DNA of 64,000 nt from Amycolatopsis nivea (GTDB lineage Bacteria; Actinomycetota; Actinomycetes; Mycobacteriales; Pseudonocardiaceae): the NCBI RefSeq assembly GCF_004522235.1, contig NZ_SDLT01000009.1, positions 62,001 through 126,000 of the forward strand. Direction: 5' to 3'. Below, piece by piece: positions 42,746 through 52,592 of this stretch; the first letter of the stretch is position 1, and each line of letters starts with the position of its first letter. Made by a program: the position numbers and the translations under genes. Below the pieces are notes generated by a model. That model saw only the letters and a program-made list of their open reading frames with translations. It was not told where the DNA came from and did not search any database.

Positions 42746-44320
42746 ATGCTCGATCCGGTGGCGCCCGATCTCGGGCAGGTCCTCGCCGCGCTCGGCGCTT
42801 CGCTGCTGCGGCCGGTCACCCCGCTGCCGGACCGGCCGGTGCCGGTGTCCGGCGTGCTCATCCACGAGCGCCGCGGCGGTGCGCCGCCGGGGCAGGACAC
42901 GATCCTGCTCGCGGTCGGGGCGGATCCGGCCGAGGCGAAAGATCTCATCCACGCGGAGGTGGGATATGCGGCGCTGGTGGTGAAAAGCTTCGGCGAACCC
43001 CTCACCGAGCTTTCGGACGCCGCGCAGGACGCCGGGGTGGTGCTGCTCGCCGCCGACGAGGCCGTGCCGTGGCACCACCTCGAAGCGATGATCTCCTCGG
43101 CGCTCGCGCCCGCCGTGCGCACGCCCGGCGCACCCGCGGCCGGCGATCTGTTCGCGCTGGCCAACGCGATCGCCGGGATGGTCGGCGGGGCGACCACGAT
43201 CGAGGACCCCAACCGGCGGATCCTGGCGTATTCGACGCTGCCCGGCCAGCCCATCGACGACGGCCGCCGCCAGGGCATCCTCGGCCTGCAGGTGCCGGAG
43301 GGGCCGGTGTTCTACGACGACCAGTACCGCGAACTCGCGCGGACACGCCGGACCTGCCGGTTCCCGTCGCTGCCGGGCGGGCTGCCCCGGCTCGGCGTCG
43401 CGGTGCGGGCGGGCAGCGAGATGCTCGGGTCGATCTGGATGGTCGACGCCGACGACAGCCTCGACGAGACCGCCGAGCAAGCCCTGTTCGACGCCGCCGA
43501 GATCGCCGCACTGCACCTGCTGGCCGCGCGCACCGCGGTCGACGTGGTCCGTCGGCGGCGCGCTGACCTGCTGCAACGCCTGCTCGCCGACCCGAGCAGC
43601 GTCACCGCCGTCGCCCCGCAGCTCGGTTTGGACCCGGACGCGCCCGTCGCGGTCGCCGCGTTCACCGTCGCCGATCCAGAAGACGTCCTGGCCGCCCACG
43701 CGGCAACGCGGCTGGCCGATTTGGTGAGCCTGCACTGCGAGGCGCACTACGGCAGGCACGGCTGCGCGCTGATCGACGGGACGGTCTACGCGCTGCTCCC
43801 CAAGGGCCCCGCACACCGCGAACTGGTCGCCGACATCGCCCGCCGAGCCCACGGCGCGCTGCGGATGCCGGTGCAGGCCGGGCTCGGGTCGACGGTCCCC
43901 GGGCTCCGGTCGATCGCTTCCTCGCGGGCCGACGCGGACCTCGTCCTGCGGACACTGGTGGAACAGCGCACCGCGCCGGAACCGTGCCAGGTGGCGGCCA
44001 TCGAGGAGGTGTGGGCCGGGGCGACGTTGTCCGTGCTGGCGCAGTTGCTGGCCGGTGACACGTCTTTGCCGCGGCGTTTGGGCCCGGCGGTGCGGGCGCA
44101 CGACGTCGAGCACGGGACCACGTACGCGCCGACGATCCTCGCTTACCTCGACACCAACGGCGACATCGCGGCCGCGTCGACGCGGTTGTCGGTGCACCCG
44201 AACACGATCCGGTACCGGCTTTCGCGGGCGGAGGAAATCTTCGGGTTCGATCTGGCGGATCCGGACGAGCGGCTGGTGCTGTGGCTGCGGTTGCGGCTCG
44301 GGGACCAGCTCGGCTGGTGA
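42746..44320 (+). CDS. PucR-family transcriptional regulator
   Basis: 524 residues. An N-terminal sensor-like part (about 1-130), a GAF-like middle and a C-terminal HTH_30 domain with LAYLDTNGDIAAASTRLSVHPNTIRYRLSRAEEIFG, read in parts, define the PucR/CdaR type. The ATG at 42746 follows GAGGTGACG. It is divergent from the GNAT/racemase pair with a 92-bp gap and probably activates it in response to an amino-acid or purine-type signal (inference). Confidence 0.9.
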   Translation: MLDPVAPDLGQVLAALGASLLRPVTPLPDRPVPVSGVLIHERRGGAPPGQDTILLAVGADPAEAKDLIHAEVGYAALVVKSFGEPLTELSDAAQDAGVVLLAADEAVPWHHLEAMISSALAPAVRTPGAPAAGDLFALANAIAGMVGGATTIEDPNRRILAYSTLPGQPIDDGRRQGILGLQVPEGPVFYDDQYRELARTRRTCRFPSLPGGLPRLGVAVRAGSEMLGSIWMVDADDSLDETAEQALFDAAEIAALHLLAARTAVDVVRRRRADLLQRLLADPSSVTAVAPQLGLDPDAPVAVAAFTVADPEDVLAAHAATRLADLVSLHCEAHYGRHGCALIDGTVYALLPKGPAHRELVADIARRAHGALRMPVQAGLGSTVPGLRSIASSRADADLVLRTLVEQRTAPEPCQVAAIEEVWAGATLSVLAQLLAGDTSLPRRLGPAVRAHDVEHGTTYAPTILAYLDTNGDIAAASTRLSVHPNTIRYRLSRAEEIFGFDLADPDERLVLWLRLRLGDQLGW

Positions 44321-44340
44321 ACGACTTCTCGGCGTTCACC
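44316..44340. terminator. Weak hairpin after the PucR gene
   Basis: GGTGAACG (44316-44323) and CGTTCACC (44333-44340) pair perfectly over a 9-base loop, overlapping the stop codon of the PucR gene. Short arms make it only a moderate terminator candidate. Confidence 0.45.
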
Positions 44341-44503
44341 GACGGCGGACGGCTCGGGTCGCGGCGATGAGGTGGACGGCGGTCTCCTGCCACGGCCCGG
44401 TTCCGGCCGGATCGCGGCAGCCCTGGACGAGAGCCCAGAGATTCGGGCCGGGCATGGTGGCGGTCGTCAAAGCAGCGCCCGAGCGGTCGGCGTCGGCCGC
44501 GGA

Positions 44504-44956
44504 TCACCAATGATGACCTGGCGTCGTCTTCACCGTCTTCATCGCGAACTGCGAATTCGTCCTCGCCACGCCCGGCATCCGGGTCAACTCCGTCATATAC
44601 AGCTGCTCATACGCTGCCATATCAGGCACCGCGATCTGCATCAGATAGTCCGGCGCACCGAACATCCGGCGGCACGACACCACGTCGTCCAGCCCCAGAG
44701 CGGTGTTCTCGAAAGCCTCGATGACCTCGCTGCGCTGATCCGCCATCTCGACATGCAGCAGCACTCCAAGCCCGCGGCCGAGCGCGGCTGGGTCGACTGA
44801 CGCGTGGTACCCGGTGATCACCCCGGCCGCTTCGAGGGCGCGGACCCGGCGGAGGCACGGCGACGGGGACAGTCCGACGCGGTCGGCGAGTTCGTTGTTC
44901 GGTAGCCGGCCGTCGGCCATCAGCTGGCGGACGATTGCGTGATCAGTCTTATCCAT
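44504..44956 (-). CDS. Lrp/AsnC-family regulator
   Basis: 150 residues. The N-terminal helix-turn-helix (DGRLPNNELADRVGLSPSPCLRRV) and the C-terminal RAM ligand domain (LLHVEMADQRSEVIEAFE, then GAPDYLMQIAVPDM) are complete. Lrp-type proteins respond to amino acids. It is divergent from an amino-acid decarboxylase gene, 108 bp away, which it probably controls. Confidence 0.93.
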   Translation of the reverse strand: MDKTDHAIVRQLMADGRLPNNELADRVGLSPSPCLRRVRALEAAGVITGYHASVDPAALGRGLGVLLHVEMADQRSEVIEAFENTALGLDDVVSCRRMFGAPDYLMQIAVPDMAAYEQLYMTELTRMPGVARTNSQFAMKTVKTTPGHHW

Positions 44957-44963
44957 GGCACAG

Positions 44964-45003
44964 GATGCTAATCAGACCGCCAGAAAACGCAATATTCAGC
45001 ATC
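44964..45003. promoter_or_regulatory. Possible Lrp site in the divergent region
   Basis: GATGCT (44964-44969) and AGCATC (44998-45003) form an outer inverted pair around an AT-richer stretch (AAAACGCAATATTC) between the Lrp and decarboxylase genes. Lrp sites are loosely conserved, so this is tentative. Confidence 0.35.
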
Positions 45004-45064
45004 GGCTGCCCAGCTGTCCGAACTACCGTCGATTCCGGCACTCGATCTCCCGGAAGGCAGCACC

Positions 45065-46474
45065 GTGCACCCTCTCGTCCTCTCCCCCGCGGAACGCGCG
45101 CAAGCCGCCGACGCACTGGCCCGGTTCGTCGACAGCTACGAGGAATCCCTGCCCACGAGGCCGATCCTGCCGGACGTCGACCGCGACACTCTGGCGAAGC
45201 TTCTTGCCGAGCCGTTTCCCGCGGAAGGCATTGGCGTGGAAGGTTTTTTCGCCGACCTTCGCGACCGCATCGTGCCCAACTCGACCACCATCGCGCACCC
45301 GCGGTTCCTCGCGTACGTGCAGGGTCCGCCCAACGGGATCGCGCCCTACGCCGACGCGATTTCCGCGGTGCTCAACCAAAACTGCAACTTCTGGCAACTC
45401 TCCCCCGCGGCGAGCGTTGTCGAACGGTCGGTGGTGCAGTGGCTCGCCGGTCTTTTCCACCTCGGCCCCAGCGCGGGCGGCATTCTCACGAACGGCGGTT
45501 CCGGCGCGACCAAGGACGCGATCACCACCGCCCTCACCGACCGCCGGCCGGATTTCCGCGAGCGCGGCCTGCAATCCGGTGCTCCGCCGCTGGTGTTGTA
45601 CACCTCGGAGGAGGCGCACCGCTGCGTCGACAAGGCTGCCGCCACTCTCGGCATCGGACTGGACCACGTCCGGCACATCCCGACTGACGACGAATTCCGG
45701 CTGCGAGTCGACCTCCTCGCCGACGCGATCGCCGCGGACCGGGCCGCTGGGCTCGAGCCGTTCTGCGTCGTCGCCACCGCTGGCACGGTCACCAGCGGCT
45801 CGATCGATCCCATCGTCCCCATTGCCGACCTGTGCGAGCGAGAAAACCTTTGGCTGCACGTGGATGGCGCGTACGGCGCGCTGTTCGTCCTCGCCGACTC
45901 CGCGCGGGAGACGTTCGCCCCGCTGTCCCGCGCGGATTCCATCGCGCTGGATCCGCACAAGATGCTGTTCACGCCGCTCGAAGCCGGGGCGCTGGTGGTG
46001 AAAGACGCTGCGAAACTGCGGGCGGCCTTCGCGTTCTCGTCGTCGTATCTCACCGTCGCCGAGGACGACCTGATGCTCGACTTCATGGACTACGGCCCGC
46101 AGCTTTCCCGTAGTTTCAAGGCATTGAAGGTGTGGGCCGCACTGCGGACCTTCGGCGTTGACGCCTTCCGCGAAGCCGCCGAACGCTGCCTGCGACTGGC
46201 CGCGCGACTCGGGGAACGCGTCGCCGCCGAGCCCGGTTTGGAGCTGCTGAACCCGGTCGCGCTGACCGCCGTCTGCGTGCGTATCGATGGCCGTCGCGAC
46301 GAGGAATACGCGGAACTGCTGGCCCAGCTCGCCGACGAAGGTACTGCACTGCTGGGCCCGGCGCGGCTGCGCGGGCAGACTGCGATCCGCGCGTGCGTCG
46401 CGAACTACCGCACCACCGAAGCCGACATCGACCGCATCGCCGACCGGCTGGCCGCGCTCGCCGGACGGCCGTGA
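45065..46474 (+). CDS. PLP-dependent amino-acid decarboxylase (aromatic/diaminobutyrate type)
   Basis: 469 residues. LTNGGSGATKDAITTAL binds the cofactor, CVVATAGTVTSGSIDPI and HVDGAYGA give the Asp contact and the PLP lysine is in ALDPHKMLFTPLEAG. HPRFLAYVQGPPNGIAPYADAI near the N-terminus matches aromatic-L-amino-acid decarboxylases. The GTG start gives MHPLVLSP. The neighbouring divergent Lrp regulator supports an amino-acid substrate. It differs from the decarboxylase at 37169 in the lysine motif (DPHKM versus DAHKW). Confidence 0.92.
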   Translation: MHPLVLSPAERAQAADALARFVDSYEESLPTRPILPDVDRDTLAKLLAEPFPAEGIGVEGFFADLRDRIVPNSTTIAHPRFLAYVQGPPNGIAPYADAISAVLNQNCNFWQLSPAASVVERSVVQWLAGLFHLGPSAGGILTNGGSGATKDAITTALTDRRPDFRERGLQSGAPPLVLYTSEEAHRCVDKAAATLGIGLDHVRHIPTDDEFRLRVDLLADAIAADRAAGLEPFCVVATAGTVTSGSIDPIVPIADLCERENLWLHVDGAYGALFVLADSARETFAPLSRADSIALDPHKMLFTPLEAGALVVKDAAKLRAAFAFSSSYLTVAEDDLMLDFMDYGPQLSRSFKALKVWAALRTFGVDAFREAAERCLRLAARLGERVAAEPGLELLNPVALTAVCVRIDGRRDEEYAELLAQLADEGTALLGPARLRGQTAIRACVANYRTTEADIDRIADRLAALAGRP

Positions 46475-46559
46475 CGAGCGTGGAATGCGCGGAACGGTCC
46501 CGAAACCTGCGAACCCCGGTCCTGGTGCGGACACCAGCGGCGAACCTAACGTCGCGGCT

Positions 46560-47453
46560 GTGTCGAAAATAGCTCAACCCGAACGGATCGACGGCCAGGT
46601 CGTCGCGATCACCGGGGCCACCTCCGGGATCGGTTTCTTCGCTGCCGCGCAGCTCGCCGAACTGGGCGCGCGAGTGCTGGTGCTCGGGCGGTCGGAAACC
46701 CGGGGCCGCGCGGCGGTTTCCGCGCTCCCCGACCCGCAACTGCACGAGTTCGTCCCGCTGGATCTCGCCGACCGCACGTCGATCGGCCGGGCCGGCGACC
46801 GGCTCGGCGCGTTGCCGCGGCTGGACGCGCTCGTGCTGAACGCGGGTGTCGTCGCCGGAGCGTTCAGTCCGGGACCAGCGCACCGGATCGGGGCGTTCGG
46901 CGTGGAGGAGATCGTCGGGATCAACCATCTCGCGCACGCGGAACTGCTGCGCCGCGCGCTGCCCGCGGTCCGGCGAGTGGTCAGTCTCGGGAGCGCGCTG
47001 ACCCGCAAGATCCCCTTCGACCGCGAGAATTGGCTGTCCGAAAGGGATTACCGGGCGCGGGTCGCGTACGCGATGTCCAAGCACGCGGTGGAGATCTTCG
47101 GGTTCGAATCCCAGCGGCGGCTGGCTGAGATCTCAGCGCAGTCGATTGTGGTCCACCCCGGCTCGGCGATCGAGGCGCTCACGCCGGGACGGCCCGGCGC
47201 GCGGGTGCTGCGCGCGGTGGCCCGAGGGATCGTGCTGGGAAAAGATCAGGCGGCTCGACCGGTCGTGGCCGCTGTCGCTTCGCCGGGCCTGCGCGGCGGC
47301 GAGTACCTCGGTCCGCATCGGAGCGCCGCCGCGGAGGTGCAGCAGCCGGTGCCGACGAGCCGGGATCCGGAGCTGGGCGCGTGGCTGTGGACGGAGACCG
47401 AACGGCTGCTCGGCGCGCGATTCACGACCGAGCCCCGTCACCCGATCGGGTAG
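46560..47453 (+). CDS. Short-chain dehydrogenase, retinol-dehydrogenase-like
   Basis: 297 residues. The cofactor motif is ITGATSGIG with VLGRSE after strand 2, favouring NADP(H); NAG is in LVLNAGVVAG and the catalytic Tyr-Lys in YAMSKHAVE. The extended C-terminus and lack of a strict substrate loop match the broad retinol-dehydrogenase-like group. The GTG at 46560 is the best start; longer readings are antisense-like. It follows the decarboxylase by 85 bp and could be co-transcribed. The catalytic Ser is probably in VVSLGSALT. Confidence 0.85.
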   Translation: MSKIAQPERIDGQVVAITGATSGIGFFAAAQLAELGARVLVLGRSETRGRAAVSALPDPQLHEFVPLDLADRTSIGRAGDRLGALPRLDALVLNAGVVAGAFSPGPAHRIGAFGVEEIVGINHLAHAELLRRALPAVRRVVSLGSALTRKIPFDRENWLSERDYRARVAYAMSKHAVEIFGFESQRRLAEISAQSIVVHPGSAIEALTPGRPGARVLRAVARGIVLGKDQAARPVVAAVASPGLRGGEYLGPHRSAAAEVQQPVPTSRDPELGAWLWTETERLLGARFTTEPRHPIG

Positions 47454-47488
47454 AAAATCGCCCGTTAACCGCCCGCTAGCCTTGAACC

Positions 47489-48448
47489 GTGGACGACCCG
47501 GCCGTTCTCGACACCTTGGCCCGGCGGCTGGCGCGGATCGGCGAACGCCGGAACCTCGACGTCCCCGCGCTGCTGCACCGGCTCGGGATCCGGCCGGACC
47601 GCACCGGCGTCACCCGCCAGCAGGTCTCGGAACTCACCCGCGAGCTGTGGCTCCAGACCGACGACGAACTCTTCGCCCTCGGCCCGCGAGCCCCGCGCGG
47701 ACTGTTCCGGCTGGTGGTCCGATCCGTCGCCCCCGCACCCGACCTGCGCACCGCGCTGCGTCGCCTGGAGGAAGCCGCCGAGGTCCTGCCCGGGATGCCC
47801 GCGGTGGCGGTTCGGGCGGCAGATCCGCTGGTCGAGGTGGACATCGACGTCCGAGGGCTCGACGACCCGGAGCACGTCGCGGCGGAACTGGTCGCCATCG
47901 TCGTCCACCGGCTGCTGAGCTGGCTCACCGGACAGCGCATCGCCCTGCGCGAACTTCGGCTGCCGTGGCCGGAACCGGACCACGCGCCGCACTACGAGGC
48001 GGTTTTCGGCCGCCATCCGCGGTTCGACGCGGACTCGCTGGTCCTCGTCTTCGACCGCGGGCTCCTGTCCGCCCCGGTGATCCGCGGCGAAGCCGAACTG
48101 GCCGCGTTCCTGGACGACCAGCCGGACGCCTCGCTCGCCACCCGCGACTACGGCTCGGCCCACGCGGACCAGGTCCGCGCCGTCGTCGAGCAGGGCACTA
48201 CCGCGCCGGACGACATCGCCGGACGGCTCGGGATCAGCGCCCAGCACCTGCGGCGGTTGTTGCGCGCGGAGAAAACGTCCATCAGCGAAATCCGGGACGC
48301 GGTCCGCCGGGACGCCGCGATAGCCAGTCTCGGCCGCGGCGACGAACCCATCGAGAAATTGGCGCAGCGACTGGGTTTCTCCGAAGCCAGCGCCTTCCGG
48401 CGAGCGTTTCGCCGGTGGACCGGGCGATCGCCCGGAGACTTCCGCTAA
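47489..48448 (+). CDS. AraC-family regulator with Arabinose_bd-like N-terminus
   Basis: 319 residues. The N-terminal 180 residues follow the OruR/ArgR-like ligand-domain pattern (DPLVEVDIDVRGLDD), and the C-terminal AraC domain ends with EKLAQRLGFSEASAFRRAF, the second helix-turn-helix, and RRWTGRSPGDFR. Its stop codon overlaps the last four bases of the convergent AcoR-like gene, leaving no terminator between them. The target is unknown; the SDR just upstream is a candidate. Confidence 0.9.
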   Translation: MDDPAVLDTLARRLARIGERRNLDVPALLHRLGIRPDRTGVTRQQVSELTRELWLQTDDELFALGPRAPRGLFRLVVRSVAPAPDLRTALRRLEEAAEVLPGMPAVAVRAADPLVEVDIDVRGLDDPEHVAAELVAIVVHRLLSWLTGQRIALRELRLPWPEPDHAPHYEAVFGRHPRFDADSLVLVFDRGLLSAPVIRGEAELAAFLDDQPDASLATRDYGSAHADQVRAVVEQGTTAPDDIAGRLGISAQHLRRLLRAEKTSISEIRDAVRRDAAIASLGRGDEPIEKLAQRLGFSEASAFRRAFRRWTGRSPGDFR

Positions 48449-50073
48449 CCCGGCACCTTCAACGCCCGCATCCGCGCGTACAACGTCGTCCGCGAAATCC
48501 CGAGCGTGCTCGCCGCCCGCACCTTGTTCCCGCCGGCCGACCGCAACGCCGCGACGATCGCGTTCCGTTCCGCCCGTTCGATCGGTGCCAGCTCGTGCCC
48601 CGAAGCGTCCGCCACCAGCGCGGGCGGCAGATCCCCCGGGCCGATCGCGCCCACCGACCGTTTGCGGATCGCCTGGCTCAGCACGCCGCGCAGTTCAGGC
48701 AGGTTCCCCGGCCAGTCGTACGAGCCGAGGATGCGCAGCGCGCCCGGCGTGATGTTGTGCGTGCGCGCGGCCCCGAGTTCGGCCAGCATCCGGGCCGCGA
48801 CCTCGGGAAAGTCCGGCCGGTGCGCCAGCGGCAGGAGCTCGACGTTCTCCCCGCACGACGCGATCAGCGCCCGCTCCGGACCGGTCAGCCCCTCGCGCGG
48901 GCCGGTCGTCAGCACGAGGTGCGGGCCGACACCGCGAGCGGCATGCCTAGCGACGAGGTCGACCAGTTCAGCGGGCAAGAGATCCGCACCGTCCACGCAA
49001 ATGCTGCCGGAGCCGGTCTCGACCGCAGCGGTGAACCTCGCGGCCCAGGCTGCGGATCCGCCGAGCACGGCTTCCGAGCCGGTCAACGTGGTGCACGGTT
49101 CCTCGGGCACGCGCAGCCGGGCTTCAGTGGTGCGGCCGGTCCCGGGCGGGCCCGAGATGTGCACGTGTCCGGCCACCGGACCGGGCGCGACAGCACCACG
49201 GCGGCGCGTCCGCCGGGCCTCGGACGGGCTCAGCGGGCGGATCTCGACCAGCATCCCGCCCCGGGCGCCGGGCACCGGCTCGGCCCGGACCCTGGCGCGC
49301 TGGCCGGAGCGCAGTTCGGTCTCCATTTCGGACGGTCCGGCCGCCTCGCCCGCCAGGTTCCACAGCAGCGCGACGTCCGCGCCTTCCAGCAGGTCCGCGG
49401 CGGCTTGGTTGCACAGCAACAGGTCCGGGCCGATCGCGACCACCGGCCGGGTCGGGCGGGACGCCGACTGGAACGCGGCGAGCAGCGACCGCTCCGACAC
49501 CCGGCTGCCTTCCAGCAGCTGCCGTTCGATCTCCTCCACCGCCTTCGCGACCAGCGGCGCGAGCAGCGGATTCGCCTCGGCGGCCAGCAGCGTGATGTCG
49601 AGCGCGCCCTCCAGCCTGCGCGTGACCGGGTGGAAAATCGGGTGCCCGTAACAGCTGAACCCGCGCAGCGCCTCGGCGTAGTGCTCCTCCCCGTGCACCA
49701 CGATGCTCGACCGGGTTTCCAGCGCGGTGCCCGGGCCGGTGGTCCCGACCTCGTCCTCCAGCAGGCAGGTGCCGACGCCGATGCCCAGCTGGTCCAGGCA
49801 GTCTTCGACGGCGCGGTCGGCGCTCCAGCGGTGCACGAGCCTGCCGTCGTGGTCGACGAGCACAGTGGACATCGCGGTCCCGGCGAGACGCTCGTCGAGG
49901 TCCTCCAGCACCGGCGCCGCCGCCGACAGGAGCCTGCTGGCCGGGTCGACCTCGTCGAACCGCAGGTCGAGCAGCGCGGTTTCGGGGCGCACACCGGCGA
50001 GCGAGGCGCGCCGCCAGGACTGGGCGATCGGTTCCCGCAGCACCACGCTGCGCGAGGACGTCATCGAGCTCAC
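48445..50073 (-). CDS. AcoR-like enhancer-binding-type regulator (GAF, degenerate AAA, Fis HTH)
   Basis: 542 residues. A GAF-like sensor region (about 50-200, GIGVGTCLLEDEVGTTGPG) is followed by a shortened AAA-like region with a Walker A resembling GPPGTGRT and a C-terminal Fis helix-turn-helix (GGNKVRAASTLGISRTTLYARM). No GAFTGA sigma-54 contact motif is seen, as expected for actinobacteria, which lack that factor. The GTG at 50073 has GGAG 5 bases upstream. It faces the molybdenum hydroxylase genes and is their most likely regulator; AcoR relatives also control acetoin genes, so the E1 genes 5 kb away are another possible target. Confidence 0.88.
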   Translation of the reverse strand: MSSMTSSRSVVLREPIAQSWRRASLAGVRPETALLDLRFDEVDPASRLLSAAAPVLEDLDERLAGTAMSTVLVDHDGRLVHRWSADRAVEDCLDQLGIGVGTCLLEDEVGTTGPGTALETRSSIVVHGEEHYAEALRGFSCYGHPIFHPVTRRLEGALDITLLAAEANPLLAPLVAKAVEEIERQLLEGSRVSERSLLAAFQSASRPTRPVVAIGPDLLLCNQAAADLLEGADVALLWNLAGEAAGPSEMETELRSGQRARVRAEPVPGARGGMLVEIRPLSPSEARRTRRRGAVAPGPVAGHVHISGPPGTGRTTEARLRVPEEPCTTLTGSEAVLGGSAAWAARFTAAVETGSGSICVDGADLLPAELVDLVARHAARGVGPHLVLTTGPREGLTGPERALIASCGENVELLPLAHRPDFPEVAARMLAELGAARTHNITPGALRILGSYDWPGNLPELRGVLSQAIRKRSVGAIGPGDLPPALVADASGHELAPIERAERNAIVAALRSAGGNKVRAASTLGISRTTLYARMRALKVPG

Positions 50074-50130
50074 GCGATCTCCACCTTCGTTGGTGACGCG
50101 CAGCAGGATAACCATCGCTCTCCGCTGACG

Positions 50131-50154
50131 CTGTACAGAACTTGAACACTCAAG
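50131..50154. promoter_or_regulatory. Inverted repeats in the divergent promoter region
   Basis: CTGTACAG (50131-50138) is a perfect palindrome and CTTGA-ACAC-TCAAG (50141-50154) an inverted repeat, both in the 174-bp gap between the AcoR-like regulator and the molybdenum hydroxylase. They are plausible sites for that regulator. Confidence 0.45.
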
Positions 50155-50247
50155 CCCCGATTCACCCGGCAAGGTGGTCCATCACCACCACCCGCGTGCA
50201 CGTGTTGCCATCCGGCACGCGGTCCTTACCTCGAAAGGGGAATCAGC

Positions 50248-52584
50248 GTGACTCTCAGTCACTCCGAGCCGGACACCGGGAAGGAGCGCCCGGGCGTTTC
50301 CCGGCGCGGTTTCCTCGGGTACGTCGTCGCGGCCGGGACCCTCGTCGTGGCCGCGGACGTCGGGCTCGCCTCCTCCGCGTCCGCCGCCGTGCCCTCCGCT
50401 CCGCAGCCGCCCGAGCTGTACGACCTCAACGACGCGCTCACCGACGCGGCGCTCCCGACGTCGCAGCTCATCACCGTGACCATCAACAAGGACGGCAGCG
50501 CCTCGTTCGAGATCCCGCGCGCCGAGGTCGGCCAGGGCATCACCACCTCGACCGCGATGATCATCGCCGAGGAACTGGACCTCCCGGTCGAGAAGGTGCA
50601 CGTCACGCTCGCGCCGGCGCGTCCGGAACTGCTGTTCAACCAGCTCACCGGCGGGTCGAACACCACGGTCTCGACCTACACGCCGATCCGCGTCGCCGCC
50701 GCGATCGCCAAGCAGCAGCTGCTCGAAGCGGCGGCCATCCTGCTCGGCGGGACCGCGGAACGGTTCATCGTCAAGGGCGGCGTCGTGACCGCGCCGAACG
50801 GCAAGACCGCGACGTACGGCGAACTGGCGACGAAGGCCGCGTCCAGCACCACCAAGCAGGTGCAGCTGGACCCGAGCAAGCTCAAGGGCTCCAGCGAGTT
50901 CAAGGTGCTCGGCAAGCCGCAGAACCGCCTCGACGCCCACGACATCGTGACCGGCAAGAAGCAGTTCGCGATGGACCTGGACATCCCCGGCGCGCTGCCG
51001 ACGATGATCTGCCGTCCGCCGACGCTCAACGGCACGCCGAAGGCCGTCCGCAACAAGGCCGACGTGCTGAAGCTGCCCGGCGTCACCGACATCGCGATCA
51101 TCCCGACCGGCGTCGCGGTCCGCGCGGAGACGTTCGGCCAGTGCATCGACGGCGTGCGCGCGCTGCAGGTCGACTGGGGCCCCGGCAGCGTCGAGGGCCA
51201 GAACGACGAATCCGTGCTCGCCAACCTGCGCCGCGCCGAGCTTCCGCTGGCGGTGCCGAAGGTTCCGGTGCTGGCCAAGACGGTCGAAGCGGATTTCGAG
51301 TTCATGTTCCGCTCGAGCGCCGCGCTGGAGCCGTACTGCGCGGTCGCCGACGTCCGCGACGGCAGCGCAGAGATCTGGGCCGGGCTGAAGTCGCCGATCG
51401 TGGCGCAGGGCGAGGTCGCGCAGGCGATCGGATTGCCGCAGGGCAAGGTGAAGGTCCACGTCGTCACCGGCGGCGGTTCCTTCGGCCACAAGCTGTTCGG
51501 CAACCACGCCGTCGAAGCGGCGCAGGCGTCGAAGGCGTTCGGCAAGCCGGTGCGGCTGATGTGGCACCGCGCCGACGAGCCGCGGCAAGGCAGGCTGCAC
51601 CCGATGGCGACGTCGCGGATCCGGGCGACCGTGCTCGCCGGGAACGTGCTCACCTTCGAGCAGCGGCACACCTCGGTCGAAACGTCGTTCCGGCACGGGC
51701 TCGGCGAAATGCTGACCTCGGTCGCGACGAAACTCCCGACCGGGCTGGGCAACCTCGGCGTCGCCGAGGCGGTTTTCGTGCTGAGCCAGGAAATGCCGTA
51801 CAACTTCGGCGTCGTCGACCAGACGCTCACCGAGACCGACCAGCGGTTCAACACCGGGTCGATGCGCAACGTCTACTCGCCCGACGTCGGCTGCGCCAAC
51901 GAGCTGGTCGTGGACATGCTCGCCAAGGCGATGGGCAAGGACCCGTACGACTTCCGGATGGAGTTCCTCAAGAACGACAAGGTGAAGGGCGTGCTGCGCA
52001 AGGTCGCCGAGGTCGGCGGCTGGGGCAAGAAGATGGCGCCGGGCACCGCGCAGGGCATCGCGATCCACAAGGAATACAAGGGCGCGAGCGCCTGCCTGGT
52101 GGAAATCGACTGCCGCCCGGAGACGGTGAACCGCAAGATCCGCGACGGCGTCGCCGGCCCGCGCGTGACCAAGGCGGTCATCGCCCTCGACGCCGGGCTC
52201 GTGATCAACCCGCGCGGCATCGAGGCGCAGATCATGGGCGGTTTCGCCGACGGGCTGGCGCTCGCGCTGACCAGCAGTGTCCACCTGAAGGACGGGCACT
52301 TCCTGGAAGCCAGCTGGGACAACTACTTCTACACCCGGCAGTGGAACATCCCGCAGGACTTCACCGCGATCGCGATGCCGTCCAACGGGGAGCAGCCGGG
52401 CGGCGCCGGCGAGGCGGGCGTCGCCTGCTCCGTCGCGGCCGTCGCGTGCGCGTACGCCCGCGCGACCGGGAAGGTCCCGAAGCGGTTCCCGATCAACCAC
52501 GACGACCCGATCGCCTTCGAGGTCAAGTCGTTCGTCCCGCCCGTTCCCGAATCGCCGACCGACGGCCTGAGCCACACCTACTGA
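50248..52584 (+). CDS. Molybdopterin-binding subunit of a xanthine-dehydrogenase-family oxidoreductase, Tat-exported
   Basis: 778 residues. The N-terminus has a twin-arginine signal (VSRRGFLGYVVAAGTLVVAA, residues 17-36) ending near ASA, so the enzyme is exported folded. Motifs of the IorB-like branch are ISQ-type segments PRAEVGQGITTST, VTGGGSFGHKL and GEAGVACSVAAVACA, the last carrying the active-site Glu near GEAG. It would hydroxylate an N-heterocycle or oxidise an aldehyde outside the membrane. The GTG start has AAAGGGG about 9 bases upstream. Its iron-sulfur partner follows after 8 bases; no FAD subunit is encoded. Confidence 0.92.
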   Translation: MTLSHSEPDTGKERPGVSRRGFLGYVVAAGTLVVAADVGLASSASAAVPSAPQPPELYDLNDALTDAALPTSQLITVTINKDGSASFEIPRAEVGQGITTSTAMIIAEELDLPVEKVHVTLAPARPELLFNQLTGGSNTTVSTYTPIRVAAAIAKQQLLEAAAILLGGTAERFIVKGGVVTAPNGKTATYGELATKAASSTTKQVQLDPSKLKGSSEFKVLGKPQNRLDAHDIVTGKKQFAMDLDIPGALPTMICRPPTLNGTPKAVRNKADVLKLPGVTDIAIIPTGVAVRAETFGQCIDGVRALQVDWGPGSVEGQNDESVLANLRRAELPLAVPKVPVLAKTVEADFEFMFRSSAALEPYCAVADVRDGSAEIWAGLKSPIVAQGEVAQAIGLPQGKVKVHVVTGGGSFGHKLFGNHAVEAAQASKAFGKPVRLMWHRADEPRQGRLHPMATSRIRATVLAGNVLTFEQRHTSVETSFRHGLGEMLTSVATKLPTGLGNLGVAEAVFVLSQEMPYNFGVVDQTLTETDQRFNTGSMRNVYSPDVGCANELVVDMLAKAMGKDPYDFRMEFLKNDKVKGVLRKVAEVGGWGKKMAPGTAQGIAIHKEYKGASACLVEIDCRPETVNRKIRDGVAGPRVTKAVIALDAGLVINPRGIEAQIMGGFADGLALALTSSVHLKDGHFLEASWDNYFYTRQWNIPQDFTAIAMPSNGEQPGGAGEAGVACSVAAVACAYARATGKVPKRFPINHDDPIAFEVKSFVPPVPESPTDGLSHTY

Positions 52585-52592
52585 GGAGCACG

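Noticed and set aside
47099-47113. tRNA T-arm-like sequence GGTTCGAATCCC
   Set aside because: It lies inside the SDR gene (coding Gly-Phe-Glu-Ser-Gln) and no acceptor stem, anticodon arm or D-arm can be built around it.
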